The notes under the pieces: model-generated | Told to the model about the DNA's origin: nothing | The model's database searches: none | What the model saw: only the letters and a program-made list of their open reading frames with translations | Origin: Chrysopilus asiliformis | Taxonomy: Eukaryota > Arthropoda > Insecta > Diptera > Rhagionidae | Assembly: GCA_964034945.1 (NCBI GenBank) | Contig: OZ035961.1 | Location: forward strand, 46,364,184 to 46,428,183 | Length of the DNA: 64,000 nucleotides | Direction of reading: 5' to 3' | Shown: piece by piece, positions 1-11,360 of the stretch | Layout of the letters: each line of letters starts with the position of its first letter | Numbering within the stretch: position 1 is the stretch's first letter | Translations under genes and position numbers: made by a program

Positions 1-862
1 TAAGGATTTATATGAATAAATTTTTGTTTACACCAAATATATATGAACTCGCTTGTTTTTATCAATATTTGGTGTAAAATATCAAAACAACACAATTTTT
101 TTTATCTAACTAACACCATAACACCAAACCTTTATCAAATTTTTACATTTGATACCAGATTTCAATAAAAACATAACAAAAGCTATAATTGCCAATCTGG
201 CAATCATTGGAGACCCGTATGGTGATATTCGTATCAAAATTCGAACAGTTATACCAAAATTCCAATTTGAAGTCAAACTTTCCAATAAGATTTTTTAAAA
301 TTTTTTCCAATCGGATTTTGATGTATGGGAGTTTTATGTAGAATCATATCCTAAATAACTTTTGTTCTTCGACTTTTTTGATAAGATGCACCGTTTTTGA
401 GATATTCGCAAAATCGTTTTCGTTCGTATGGGGGGTACCCCCCTTAATGGTCCATTTTTGCCCATTAACGAACTTAGCCTCACATTTTACGAAAAACGAA
501 TCTGCGCAAAATTTCAAGTCTCTAGCTCAATCCGTGCGCCCGCAATCCGCGCCACAGACAGACAGACGGACAGACGGACAGACAGACAGACGGACAGACA
601 GACGGACGGACGGACAGATGGACGGACGGACAGACGGACGGACGGACAGACGGACGGACATGCTAAATTCAACTTTTTTCATCATTCTAAACACACTGGT
701 GTAATTCATTTTTGTGTGCGATGACGAGATCTTGGCGTTACAAACGGTAAGGCAAAGTTAATATACCCTTTGGTTTCACCATACGGGTATAAACATACTG
801 GTAAATACAAATTTTGTGTAAAAGATTTTGTTAAACAAATATTTATTCATATAAATCATTAA
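1..862. repeat. Inverted repeat pair flanking a mini-me-like insertion
   Basis: Bases 1-31 and 832-862 are inverted copies of about 30 bp (about two mismatches) around the motif TTTATTCATATAAAT. The mini-me-like copy at 168-793 lies between them. A further palindrome uses TTACACCAAATAT (about 28-40) and its complement near 66-78. This looks like a foldback or MITE-type element that later received the mini-me-like insertion. The left end may continue before the window, so its true limits are unknown. Confidence 0.4.
168..793 (+). mobile_element. mini-me/DINE-1-like non-autonomous element, copy A
   Basis: This is the reference copy of the most abundant family here (eight long copies and two 5' halves). 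It starts AAACATAACAAAAGC and is followed by a 7-bp-stem hairpin, ATTGCCA-atc-TGGCAAT. Next comes ACCCGTATGGTGA, whose inverted copy TCACCATACGGGT sits at the 3' end just before GGGTATAA. The middle holds a GGGGGTACCCCC-type palindrome near 430-444 and a GACA/GACG tetranucleotide array at about 554-660, which is (GTCY)n on the other strand. Dipteran mini-me/INE-1 elements are known for a (GTCY)n core and are regarded as Helentron-derived. Assignment to that group is by structure only. The internal (RTDG)n-type reading frames are microsatellite artefacts. Confidence 0.7.
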
Positions 863-2926
863 CCCTACAGTGTGCATTTTTTTATATTTTTTGTACCACA
901 AAACTTAAATACGTATAGCAACTTATTCAAAAAAACTCTCTTTTAGTTAATCAGCTGTTCCGAGTCACGCATTCGAATTCACTTTAAAGGACTTTGCCGA
1001 TATATGGGATCGAAATCCCTAATCTAACCTATGACACCTTTGATAGTATCACCGAAACACAACGAAGAGGAAAAACTTTTTGTCGGAATTTCGTTTCCAA
1101 CTTGAAAAGTTTTGAAGAATGAGGCCATGTAAATGCGGAGTCCACTGTACTCCACCATGTTGCCCCATTAACACTATCAATCCGAACCATCCGACTGAAA
1201 GCCCATGATTTTATTCAATATATAAATTTTAAAAAGTATTTTTATATACAAAGTGCCTAACAAATATTTTGAAAACTCATCCTTGCGAAATTGAAAGGAA
1301 TTCAGTTAGGAAATCTCAAAATAACGAGAATGACTTTCATTTAATTGAAATTCAAAACCATTCCATTCACAAACAAATGGAGAATTGTAAAAATATTTCC
1401 ATAAGAAAATCTGCTACGCATTTGTTATTTTTCTTCTCAAATACTGGTAGTTTGGTTTTGCTTTCTTAACGCCAAAGGGACTGTTTTTCTGGCTATCGAA
1501 TGTTACTCCACCCAGCTGTGGAAAAAATATTAAGAAAGCACGTTTTTGAATTTTCCAATTTATATGAGAAAATTTGTGATATGAACGCATATTTCTATTA
1601 TCAGTTACCTATATATATATTTTATGTTCGGTTTGTATAAACGCAAAATAAATTCCATTTAGAAATCCATTTTCTTCAAATTGCGAACTTTCTCTCTTGT
1701 ACACAAAAGTCTACTCTGTATATCATTGGGTCATGTTTATGTTTATCGGGCAAACTAAGTCAACTTATGGGAGTATTCTAGCCATTCCATTATTGGCAAA
1801 AATCTCGGGTTGTTCTTTTTTTTTGGTTTTAGGTTTCTGACAAAAAGGAGACAATATGGAACCGGGGCAAGGTCGAATACCAGAACCATTTGTGCCATAC
1901 AAATGTCTAGGGTTTGGCTATATTCGAAATTTATTACCAGTAGCAGAGAAAGAGCATCCTTTTAGGAGTAAAAAGTCATAAATAAAGTAGGTACTAGAAG
2001 AATGAAGCACATTAAAATATATTCGCAAAAAAACTTTTAAGAAAAATATATTTTCTCAGAAGTATTAGTAGAATGAGATTTAACGGTAGAACAGTCTTTC
2101 TTGATATTTTAAATTCATTCATATGTTTTGATGAATACTTAAGAAAAACTGGAAAAACGGAAATACAGAATTATAGTATTTATAGGAAACTGTGCAATGG
2201 TGACAAAAATAAAATTTTTCCACACTATGTTATGTTCCTTATTCTTTTTTTTCCAATTTATCAAATACTATCTCTTAGTTGTGGGTAAATTCCACGATCT
2301 GTGTATTCTCGATTTCGTGTGTGAGTTCTGAAACTAGTTTTTTCACAAAATTCAAACGTAACTAAATCGAATACTTTCAACTGGCAAACAAACAGAACGT
2401 TTCTGCTATGATTTAGAAAAAATGAGGTTAAACTGTAAAAAGCTTCAGCCTTTATCTAACCTTGCGCAAAAATTAAAAAAATTAGATCTCACTAGAAATC
2501 GCCCAAGTATCTCTCAGAACTCAATGAAAAGCAGAGTGTTTGCACAAACAACACAGACCAAGTTGAAAAAAATATGCAAAAATAAATGTTTAACAATTTG
2601 TCATTTGAAACAAATTGTGCTTAAAGTGAAATTATATCCTGATGTTGTATGTCGTAGAAATCGACCCAACTCTTACGTCCTGGGCAGGCAAAATGGAGAA
2701 TGTTCATCATTTAGGTTTTTATAAAAAAGTTTTCTATCCAAACCCAAAATTTTTTTTGCTCGAAAATTTTTTCTTTGAACAATTAAATTCGTTAAAGTCA
2801 ACGAATTTCTCAACAGAAAACCTTATAAAAAGGCTTTGTGGTTCGTCCATTTCTCCGTATAGCGGAGAAATAAAAAATACATATCCCCAATGCAAATCGG
2901 ATTTTTTTTATCATTCCGCAAGATTA
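794..2926. other. AT-rich stretch, no feature recognised
   Basis: Apart from the inverted-repeat arm at 832-862, I see no protein family, inverted-repeat element or RNA gene. Short open frames (for example around 2422-2724) have low-complexity, Lys-rich translations without recognisable motifs. Confidence 0.5.
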
Positions 2927-3613
2927 AAACATAACAAAAGCTATAATTGCCAACTTGGCAATCATTGGAGACCCGTATGGTGATATTCGTATTAAAATTC
3001 GAACAATTCTATGAAAATTCCACTTTGAAAGCAAACTTTTCAATAAGATTTTTTAAAATTTATTCCAATCGGATTTTGATGTATGGGAGTTTTATGTAAA
3101 TAACTTTTGTTCTTGCTTTTGATAATATGTCGACCGTATAATAGTATTTGTCTTAGTTTGGCGGGCTTAGCGGTCCAATTTTAGGAAATAAAACAAAAGT
3201 TGTGTTTAATTTTCCAGCCTAACGTTTCGAGCCTTGTTTTGGCTCATCTTCTGTTCTTGCACTTTTTTAATAAGATGCACAGTTTTTGAGATATTCGGAA
3301 AAATCGTTTTCGTTCGTATGGGGGGTACCCCCCTAATGGTTCATTTTTGCCCATTAACGAACTTAGCCTCACATTTTACGAAAAACGAATCTTTCTAAAA
3401 TTTCAAGTCTCTAGCTCAATCCGTGCGCCCGCAATCCGCGCCACAGACGGACGGACGGACGGACAGACGGACGGACGGACATGCAAAATTCAACTGTTTT
3501 TATCATTCTAAACACACTGGTGTAATTCATTTTTTTGTGTGATGACGGGATCTTGGCGTTACAAACGGTAAGGCAAATCTAATACATCCTTTGGTTTCAC
3601 CATACGGGTATAA
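2927..3613 (+). mobile_element. mini-me-like element, copy B, with an internal insertion
   Basis: It has the same ends as copy A (AAACATAAC and GGGTATAA). The microsatellite is short (about 3446-3480). Copy B is longer than its relatives because of a 136-bp insertion at 3117-3252. Confidence 0.7.
3117..3252 (-). mobile_element. Short insertion with 8-bp duplication inside copy B
   Basis: The insertion is flanked on both sides by GTTCTTGC (3109-3116 and 3253-3260), which occurs once in the other copies, so it looks like a target-site duplication. On the minus strand it contains a 5-bp hairpin, GAGCC-aaaacaa-GGCTC, followed by GAAACGTTAGG. That recalls the GAAAC side of hammerhead-type ribozymes carried by small retroelements. 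The CTGATGA half of such a core is not matched here. The family is not identified. Confidence 0.5.
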
Positions 3614-3669
3614 ACAGCGCTGAGATGATAATCCTTAAATTTTTATGTGTGCACTATTGCCTTCTAAGA

Positions 3670-3818
3670 GGCTGTTTTAGATTAGCCGATCCAGACGCCA
3701 GGCCATTTTAGATTAGCCGATCCAGGCGCCAGGGGGGACCCCCCACTTCCTCGTCTTGCCTGTAATTTTGACAGTTTCGTTCAATGCCTGGCACCTGGAT
3801 CGGCTAATCTAAACATGC
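3670..3818. mobile_element. MITE with GGCTGTT-type inverted ends
   Basis: The left arm carries TTAGATTAGCCGATCCAG twice in tandem (about 3675 and 3706). The right arm is the inverted copy around CTGGATCGGCTAATCTAA (3792-3812). The centre holds a GGGGGGACCCCCC palindrome and the motif CACTTCCTCGTCTTGCC. A related element with the same outline lies at 32800-32959. No coding capacity is seen. Confidence 0.6.
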
Positions 3819-6597
3819 ACTAACTTCTGACAGAGTTTTTTGACAACACACTTAAAAATATTTACAATATTCAAATGTTGGCAAAAATGGTGCCAACCTT
3901 GAATGCTGTAAAAATACATCTCGTGTGTGATTTACATAACAAGTGTAAAATTACAATTCGAAATGTAAAACGAAATCACACATTGTTATGTAAAATTGCA
4001 AAATAGTGTTGTCAAATCACAATTTCAGATAATGTGAATTTATGTATATTTTAGTGTTGAAAAATCACAGTTGTAATTAAAGTAGAATTTAGAATTTAGA
4101 ATTTACAATTATAATGTAGTTTTAAAACATTAGTGAAAATACTGACTGAATTTACGAAAAATTACATTTCAGTGTTGCTAAACTACATTTGTTATGTGAA
4201 TTTATAATATCACTAATGTAAAATACTTCATGGTATTTTCCTGAAAAAATTTGTTGAAATTAAAAAAAAGTTTCAGTTTGGCTTAGAAATTTCTCTCCAC
4301 ACGCCAAGCATTTATCAGAACACTTTTAATATTGCAATGCAAAATAAAGTCGTAGAAGATTTAGCAGTTTAAGGAAATTATCCATCTATTGGAGGTGCCC
4401 GCAAAAGAAGTTTTCACTGTATATATTTTTTCTGTACAAGGATACTAGCCGAAATGTATCCGCACTTCAATATTCTCTCAAACTCAAAAACTAAAATAAT
4501 ACTCGTGTCAACTCGTTCGAGTTCACTATGTTCAACGATTCATTTCACTTTGGATTTCTTCTACTTCTTCAACTTTAGACTCATAGGAGTTCATAAATAC
4601 TGTGAATATGCATTCATAAACATCAAATTTAGATATCGCCACACTAATGTGTATCGTGATCTCCAAGAAGTAGTCTAATTACCCGGTGCAGGCGACTACA
4701 AATTAATATGGCGGTAGCATTTTGTATCCCCAGTTTTAGAAACCAATTCAAAACTATTGCACTATTATTTCAAGAGACGAATGTAAAAAAAACTGTTTTG
4801 GAGATCATATCTTCATTTAGAAATTAGTTTGCATTGTTTTCGTTGAATTTTATAGGCCGATGTTTTCGGATTTGCAAAATATTGAAGGGGTAGAATATTT
4901 TTTCAAAGCAACACAAACACTTCCATCGAGCAATTTCATTCGTTTGGAGTTTTTGGTTTAAAATATCATCGAAAATCAATTATTTCGGGGTATATTATAT
5001 TATTGTTGCCATTCATCGAAGAGAAATTAAATGGAATGTCATGTTTTTTCAGAGAGAAAAATAAACAGAGACAGAAATCTACTTTTATGAAAGCTTGTTC
5101 ATAAAAAGTACTATGAATAAATTCATTGGTTGAAAACTTTAAACTTTTTCATAGTGTTTTTGAACAATTTCATAATCATGGTGCATTTTTCTCATTCAAT
5201 GTATAATATGGTTCTTAAATTATGACTTATAGTTGTTTTAATTCCACTTTACCGCTTATTTCTAAATCCCCCACACAAAAGCAATTTTATCGCCTTAGTG
5301 AATTAATTAGAAAAATTGAATTTTTTTTTCGTCCTGTCGTCTTAATCTGTCATTTAAGTTAATTTGATTTTGGGGATTCCCTCTCTTTAATGAACAATGA
5401 CAAAAGAATTTCCAATTAAAGTACTGCATAGTAATTACCTACGATCTTTTGAAAAGTGAATCGTACGCTATAATACGAAATCCTCCATGGTTAACATTGT
5501 ATATAACAAACAAACACACTTTAGCCAATGTTTCGGAAAAAAAAGTTAAAACGATTGCAGCGTAGAAAGGACATTCTAGAACAGAATATTCTTTGACTAA
5601 AATAACCACCCTGAACTAATTTTCATCCTATTTAAGGCAAGACCCATTCAAGGATAACAAAGAATTTTCAGTGCCTATTTCCACATTGTGTATATTGAAG
5701 AGCTAGGCACACCTAGAATGGACAAGGATAGAAACATTTATCAGATATAGCCTGTAGATAGAAAGTTATTCCAGTAACCTTCATATCGTACTTCCAATTC
5801 TCCACTCATCTTGATTCATTTCCCAAACGCCAGCATCTTATTCCGCATTTCTTTAACGAACGGAAGTCGGATACAAAAGAAACGACAACGTAGCAATAAT
5901 AGTGGAAAAAAATCTAGGTACGGTTTTCAAAAGACGAAGAAAGTATCAGAAAAATTGAAACAAAGTCCTGTGAAATTGGGCAAAGCAGAAAAAGCTTAAA
6001 TAGCTTTCTTATTCCATTAGCACAGAGGAATCATTGAGAAATTGAGGGGTGGATTCATATGGCCAAAACGAACCCTAAAAATTTTCCTGGAAACTAATAG
6101 AAGCTGCTTATCCAGAAGACTAAGCCAAAAATGACTACTGAATGGTCGGCACCTACCCAAACACCACGAATAAATGAGCTTCGCCTGATAGTACTTTTAT
6201 TTTTTCACTGTTCTTCTTGTCTAACAGCATCATGGATGCCAAAAAAGTTTTCTAAATTCTCTCTTTTTTATTGCTTATTCCTCTTAGTTCGCAGAACCAT
6301 TCAATTTCCCATCCTTATTTTTTTCATTATATACCATCTTCCAGCATTTCTTTCCATGTCTCGATTATCCCGTTTCTGAGGCTTAATATTAATAAACGAA
6401 AATAAAAAGAACAAAATAAGTGAAAAAGGACATTTTAAGTTTTGCTTTAGTGTGAGTCATCATATTCCAAGATTTTGAGTATTTTTTTAAAATAGATGCT
6501 TTTGCAATTTTATTGCTTTTGAAGATTTGATCTACTCATCCAAAAGAACATGATTTTTGAAATAACGTTAAATAATCATATCAATCAATATATTATT
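3819..6597. other. AT-rich stretch with dispersed short motifs, no gene
   Basis: Around 3920-4230 the words TTACATAACAA, TTGTTATGT and GTAAAATTACA recur in both orientations, suggesting an eroded foldback element. The rest shows no recognisable coding or RNA feature. The small frames at 4454-4678, 5811-5999 and 6131-6379 have no family resemblance I can name. Confidence 0.4.
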
Positions 6598-6689
6598 CCA
6601 TGTCAAGTGACACCTTGGATTTCTTTCAAATTTGGCTAGTAGAAAATTTCTAACTAGTTTGATGATAGTTCAAAAAGCACTTGACATGG
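6598..6689. repeat. Small inverted-repeat element (92 bp)
   Basis: It begins CCATGTCAAGTG and ends with the exact inverse CACTTGACATGG. No flanking duplication is clear. It may be a very short MITE. Confidence 0.35.
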
Positions 6690-7123
6690 CTAGGCTTGTG
6701 TATTTCGCTGTGTCCCACTTACCAGCTACTAGCAACTAGCCTAATGTCAACTGGAATGAATGTATTCTTAGAACTAGTGAAAAATACAACTCTAGAAAAT
6801 ATTTTCGCTATTCAGACAAGCGATTTCGCAAGTGCATCGATGGTGTGGTGAATAGAACGACGGATTTTTGGTCTTTTCGACCTTCAGGAACCGAGTTCCT
6901 AATCTCAACCGCGGGTTTGGTTTTTTTTTAATTATTTTATTCTTTACAGCGAAATCCAATATTTTCCTTGAGTGGTTTGGTCGGTTAGGGTGTTAGACAA
7001 GATTTATCTCAAATATAGGCTTCTAGACACATTATTGTTTGCAGTACTTTGAGTGCACTCAAAAAAAATATTTGTCAATTTTACTACCAATAACTATAAA
7101 AATAGGCGATTTTAAATGTTTAA

Positions 7124-7326
7124 CACGTTGACTGCTAGACCAATTTTGCAAAAATGTGAGGGAGATGCCAATACATGTAGACGTATGTAGAATATACGTA
7201 TGTATGAATGTATGTATGCATGTAGATTGTAGACCCAGCTATCGAAAATGATAACCTTGGCTGCTCATGAATCATAGTGCCAATTTTCACTGGCTATCAA
7301 AAATGATAGCCATGGCAGTCAATGTG
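7124..7326. mobile_element. piggyBac-type MITE (TTAA duplication)
   Basis: Flanked by TTAA at 7120-7123 and 7327-7330. The ends are inverted: CACGTTGACTGC on the left and GCAGTCAATGTG on the right. A TATG-rich microsatellite lies at 7190-7225 and the internal motif GCTATCAAAAATGATAGCC is palindromic. TTAA duplication is the hallmark of piggyBac-type transposition. There is no transposase, so it is non-autonomous. Confidence 0.65.
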
Positions 7327-7330
7327 TTAA

Positions 7331-8855
7331 AAATATTACATTTTAAGTGGATTTCGTACGCATTGTGCACTAGAACTCTGGAACCTGGCGCGTTTGAAAG
7401 GGGCTGAGCCAAAAACCAATTCCCCATCATTAGTTGAAAAAGTCAAAACTGACATTTGGTACAGGATACGGTTCAAAAGACGATATGTCAAACGCTAACG
7501 CTACGGTTGACATAAATGCTGCTTAATAAGGGTAAGAATGGAAAAGGATTTCAAATCATCACATCATACAACATTCTTATCTTGTTGCCATCAATTTGTT
7601 TAGAATTTTTTGAGGAGTGCAGGACTTTGCAATTCTGGGACCCTCAAGGCCTTGGTGCCCGACAGATCAGCTCACAAAAACAGTCCTTAGATCTTTGGTC
7701 CTCAAAATAAAATTTAACAAAGATTTCAATTCCTCAAGAACCGCATAAAATTTTTTGGCGTCGAACTTGTAAATAAATCATTGACTGTTTTGATCCCATA
7801 ATAAAATATCTCTTAAAGCATTTGTTTTTCTTCTTTTTGTAGATTCCTGGTACGCAAAATGGCATGAAAGAACGTTTCTAATTAAATAATGTTTACAATA
7901 GACATAAATTAAATATATTTTTAACTGTCTATTTTAAAAGCATTCAATTTTAAATTTTACGATAGAAATAAATTTCTATTCACAAGAAAGTTTTTACTGC
8001 TTTATTTAAAAAGAAAATAATGATCGATAAATAAGAGAGTGAAGGGAAATTGACAGATTTTCATGACTCCAATTTGACAGCAATATGTCGACAATACAAA
8101 ACTCTTCTGCAAATCACTCAGTTATACCCAGTATCTTTTCCATTTCTAAGTAAGCCTCCTAGTGTGTTTGTAAGTGTAGATAATATGGAGAAACTTCTCA
8201 AACTGAGTGTTCCGATAGTGAACCGGTGAACCCCCTTTATGTGAATAATGAGAGTCCTTATGGATAAAATTTTTGTTGCTATTGTTATAGGAAATGATAT
8301 TATATATTTTGTACCTTTAGCTATAGATATTCTATTCATCTTCTATTTAGTATTTGCTGTCTCTGCGTAGAATTATATGAGACTAATATTTTATTTATGA
8401 TGTTTTAGAGCCTATTGATATTCGTTGAATTAATAGAGACATTTTGAATTGAGTGAAATAAGGGTAAGGAAGCATTTTCAAATGATCGAAGGCAATGACT
8501 TAATAGCTAACAATATTATATATTTAGGAGAAAAGGTGTTTTATACAAAACATTAAGCTTTTTAATATTTAAGTTTGACGGAAGCATATTTAAATATTTA
8601 TGTTTTTATCCGAGAGTTTATATACAAATGAAGTTTATTGTTATTCCTCTTTGAAAATATAAAATATCATTTGTTTTGTTTTACTGTTTTCCGCGATTTT
8701 ATTGAGTTAGAAAAAAATATTATTTAAATTTTTATCCAACATTGTAGCTGACTTGAAGAACATTAAATCACTTTCAACTTAACATTAACACTTTCCAGGC
8801 TCTTGAAATCAAGTTGATCGATTCACGTAAGGCGGTATTTGGCTTTTATATTGTA
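7331..8855. other. AT-rich stretch, nothing recognised
   Basis: No inverted-repeat element or recognisable protein segment was found. The frames at 7516-7710 and 8118-8339 give translations without familiar motifs. Confidence 0.45.
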
Positions 8856-9347
8856 CTAGGAGACCCTTCGTTGCCAGCTTAAAGTTTTTTGTATAAATTT
8901 TAGAATGCCAAAAAACCATAAATAACTTAAAAACTTTTGTGAAAAAACGTTATCCTTATAGGACTTTCCGTTTTGAATTTTGAAATTCCAACACCAGGTT
9001 CGTGATCAGCGACCACGAAAACCCGTTGAAGCCAGTTTCTCGGAGACAAAATTAAAAAAAGAACATTTGAGTTATCCTTACAGGACCTTCCGTTTTGAAT
9101 TTTGAAATTCCAACTACGGATTCGTGATCAGCGACCCCGGAAACCCTCTAATGCCGGTTTTCCCGGGAAAAATTGGAAAAAGGACATTTGCGTTTTTCTT
9201 ACAGGACCTTCCGTTTAGAGTTTTAAAAATCTAACATAGCTAAAAACCTGCTCCTGGCAACGCAGATCATTTTGCAAAAAACCACGTAAAAATCGGTCCA
9301 GTCGTTTTTGAGTTTTGTAATCTCAAACAAACAAACCAACAAACATC

Positions 9348-9886
9348 CAACAAGGACATAACAATTTTGTATTTAAATAAATCACAGAATAATTGAGATA
9401 TCGGGCTGAAATTTATTCCAGGTGTAGTGGACATGTTACATTTAAGTATGAAATTCGATGTCCTTCATATGGCCACCGCGAGCACGTTTGCAGATTGATT
9501 CTTTGGAGCCAATTTTCCACCACTTTTCCACACATATCGGCCGGAACGTTGGCAATTTCGCGTTCGCTATTGTTCCTGAGCTCCTCTAACGTTGTTGGCT
9601 TGTTGTCATAAACCAACGACTTAACATAACCCCATAAACAGAAATCCAACGGCGTTAAATCGCATGAGCGAGGTGGCCATTCGACCGGACCATTTCTCGG
9701 GACTACACGATTACCGAACTTCTCCTTCAATAGATCAATTGTTTGACCAGGTGTGTGGCATTGCTCGTTCGTGAACTTCACCATGATAAAAATGTAAACC
9801 TTGACTGACGTTTTAGCATTGCCAGATCATAAAAAAAGTTTTAGGGTGCGTTTTTATTAAAATACAAAATTGTTATGTCCTTGTTG
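9348..9886 (-). mobile_element. Internally deleted mariner-family element
   Basis: It has perfect 27-bp inverted ends (9348-9374 and 9860-9886, starting CAACAAGGACATAAC). At 539 bp it is far shorter than a 1.3-kb mariner and carries only the first codons and the C-terminal third of a transposase. No clean TA duplication is visible at the ends. It is presumably mobilised only in trans, if at all. Confidence 0.65.
9413..9784 (-). pseudogene. mariner transposase remnant, start fused to C-terminal part
   Basis: The frame begins MVKFTNEQ, a start typical of one mariner transposase group. It then jumps directly to CHTPGQTIDLLKEKFG and continues through NGPVEWPPRSCDLTPLDF to KVVENWLQRINLQTCSR. The last Asp-containing motif (DLTPLDF) of the catalytic triad is present. 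The helix-turn-helix DNA-binding part and the first two catalytic aspartates are missing, removed by an in-frame internal deletion after about residue 8. After QTCSR the frame slips: the expected RGGH-type ending is found in another frame. The element is non-functional. Confidence 0.7.
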
Positions 9887-9908
9887 AAAGACCCAGTATA
9901 TAGATATA

Positions 9909-10955
9909 CACAGTTAAAAATTTGACCCGTCAGTGTCAAATTTCTTCTAGTCTCAAAGAAAAAGTGTTAATTTTTAACACTTATAAATATCACTTTAGCA
10001 CCTTTGAAATGTGTAAAAAAATAATAACACACTGAAGTCTTAAGGTTACACCTTGCTGGGAGTTAACTGACTTTAACACTTTCGAGTTTCAAACAAATTG
10101 GAACTTGAATGTCTTAAAATGAAATTCTTTATAGATCTGAAGGTAATTGGAAATGATGTAGTACTAAGTTTTATTTTCTTAAAAATAATGTTACTATACA
10201 GAAAGAAAAATATGGCAAATTTAATCAAAACGTCTTGGATAAATAAGTTAAATATGGATTCAAAAAAATGTTGAATTAAAAAAATAAAAATATAATAACA
10301 ATTTTAATTTTCATAAAAAATGTGAAAAAAAAAATCGAGTCGAGATCGGGACTCGAACCCGCGCAACGGATTTTTTTTTCTGTTTTTAGGGTTTTTTTTT
10401 TAAATTTATTATTATTTTTTAAATAAAAATAATATATTTTAAATAAAAATTATGAATAATAACCATTTTCATTACTAATAATTAATATTGTTAAAAATAA
10501 AAACAATAAAAACCATGTTGCATTTTAACTATGCTCCACCAAAGGAACAAGCAGCCTAGTGAGCAAGGCGCGCAGAACTCACAAGCGAAAGATGTCAGCA
10601 GAAACCAAAAACACGACGGTTCGAATTCCATACGGTGCTACACGCGAATTTTTTTTCTTCTTTTTTATTATTTTTATTCATTTTTATTCATTTTTTTATT
10701 AAAAACAATGAATAATAGTTAGATGCATTTCATATAAGTCTTTTAATTCGATAAAAATGAAAAAAAAAATTACCAAATTGTATTTGTTTTTCCCAAGACT
10801 GATAAGTGTTAAAATTTTTTTAACACTTTAAGTGTTTATCTAAAATGACACTTAAAAGTCTCAATGATTCAACACTGAGATCCAATGCTAAAGTAACACT
10901 TTTTTCGGTTTGGACACCATGGAACACATAAATGTGTTAAAAAATTTTAACTGTG
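9909..10955. mobile_element. TA-flanked inverted-repeat element carrying tRNA-like pieces
   Basis: Flanked by TA (9907-9908, 10956-10957). It begins CACAGTTAAAAATTT and ends with the inverse, TTTTAACTGTG. Both subterminal regions are full of AGTGTTA/TAACACT words, giving many internal palindromes. The TA duplication fits the Tc1/mariner group, but there is no transposase. It sits right against the 5' end of the Helitron-like element at 8856-9904. Two B-box-like sequences occur inside in opposite orientation. Confidence 0.5.
10335..10366 (-). ncRNA. tRNA-like fragment with pol III B-box word
   Basis: The minus strand reads GCGCGGGTTCGAGTCCCG, which contains the T-loop/B-box word GGTTCGAGTCCC of tRNAs and tRNA-derived SINEs. 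A complete cloverleaf is not visible, so this is a fragment rather than a tRNA gene. A second, plus-strand B-box-like word, GGTTCGAATTCC, lies at 10618-10629, preceded by a tRNA-like segment from about 10548. Confidence 0.35.
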
Positions 10956-11118
10956 TAGAAGAGTTTTTTTTTAAAAAGCACTTCTCCGAAAAGGTACAAA
11001 AAGACACTCTTAAATTATCAGAGTTTAAAGATAACAGATCATATTTTAAAATGAAGTATGCCGCAGGGTGAGAAGACCGCGCATGGTCAGGTGTGAACAC
11101 AGCGCGTCACCCGGAGGC

Positions 11119-11360
11119 CTACAGGTCCATTGTAATGTCTTCAGTATTCACAAGACATTTCATCAAACTCGCTGCTCCTACTTGAGCCAGCCCGATTTGT
11201 TGACAAAACAGCATATCCTCGAGTGGATGGTCGCCTAATTCACTCAAACTTCTGTAAAATCTGGCCCAAGTATGTGTAAGACTCACAAAGTAAGTGCTTT
11301 ACGGTCTCCTGATATTTTTCGTAACCGCAGCTGCGACGAAAATCATTCGCGGCCGCACCC
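11119..11360 (-). pseudogene. Jockey/R1-type non-LTR retrotransposon 3' remnant
   Basis: The minus strand encodes DFRRSCGYEKYQETVKHLLC, matching the Cys/His-type ending of jockey-like reverse transcriptase ORFs (C-x2-C, then ETVxHLLCxC). After a one-base shift it continues LGDHPLEDMLFCQ and ends MKCLVNTEDITMDL before a stop. No upstream polymerase domain is seen. It is a short 5'-truncated, frameshifted relic. The spacing and HLLC motif support the family. The clade assignment is tentative. Confidence 0.6.

Larger units (their letters stand above)
8856..9904 (-). mobile_element. Helitron-like non-autonomous element (interrupted)
   Basis: On the minus strand it begins TCTATATACTGG (5' TC, preceded by A) and ends in CTAG followed by T, the Helitron pattern of TC...CTRR inserted between A and T. 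The body shares segments with the elements at 25415-25932, 36011-37118 and 54650-54953: a unit with AGGACCTTCCGTTTTGAATTTTG-type wording, repeated about every 120 bp at roughly 8960, 9080 and 9200, and GTTGCCAGCTTAAAG near the CTAG end. A deleted mariner (9348-9886) is inserted close to its 5' end. Confidence 0.6.

Noticed and set aside
378..724. Frames with [12 protein letters not shown] repeats (also in the other mini-me-like copies)
   Set aside because: They are the tetranucleotide microsatellite of the mobile family read in different frames, and they change with array length in every copy.
10335..10629. Functional tRNA genes
   Set aside because: Only B-box-like words are visible; no complete cloverleaf or acceptor stem could be drawn for either segment.
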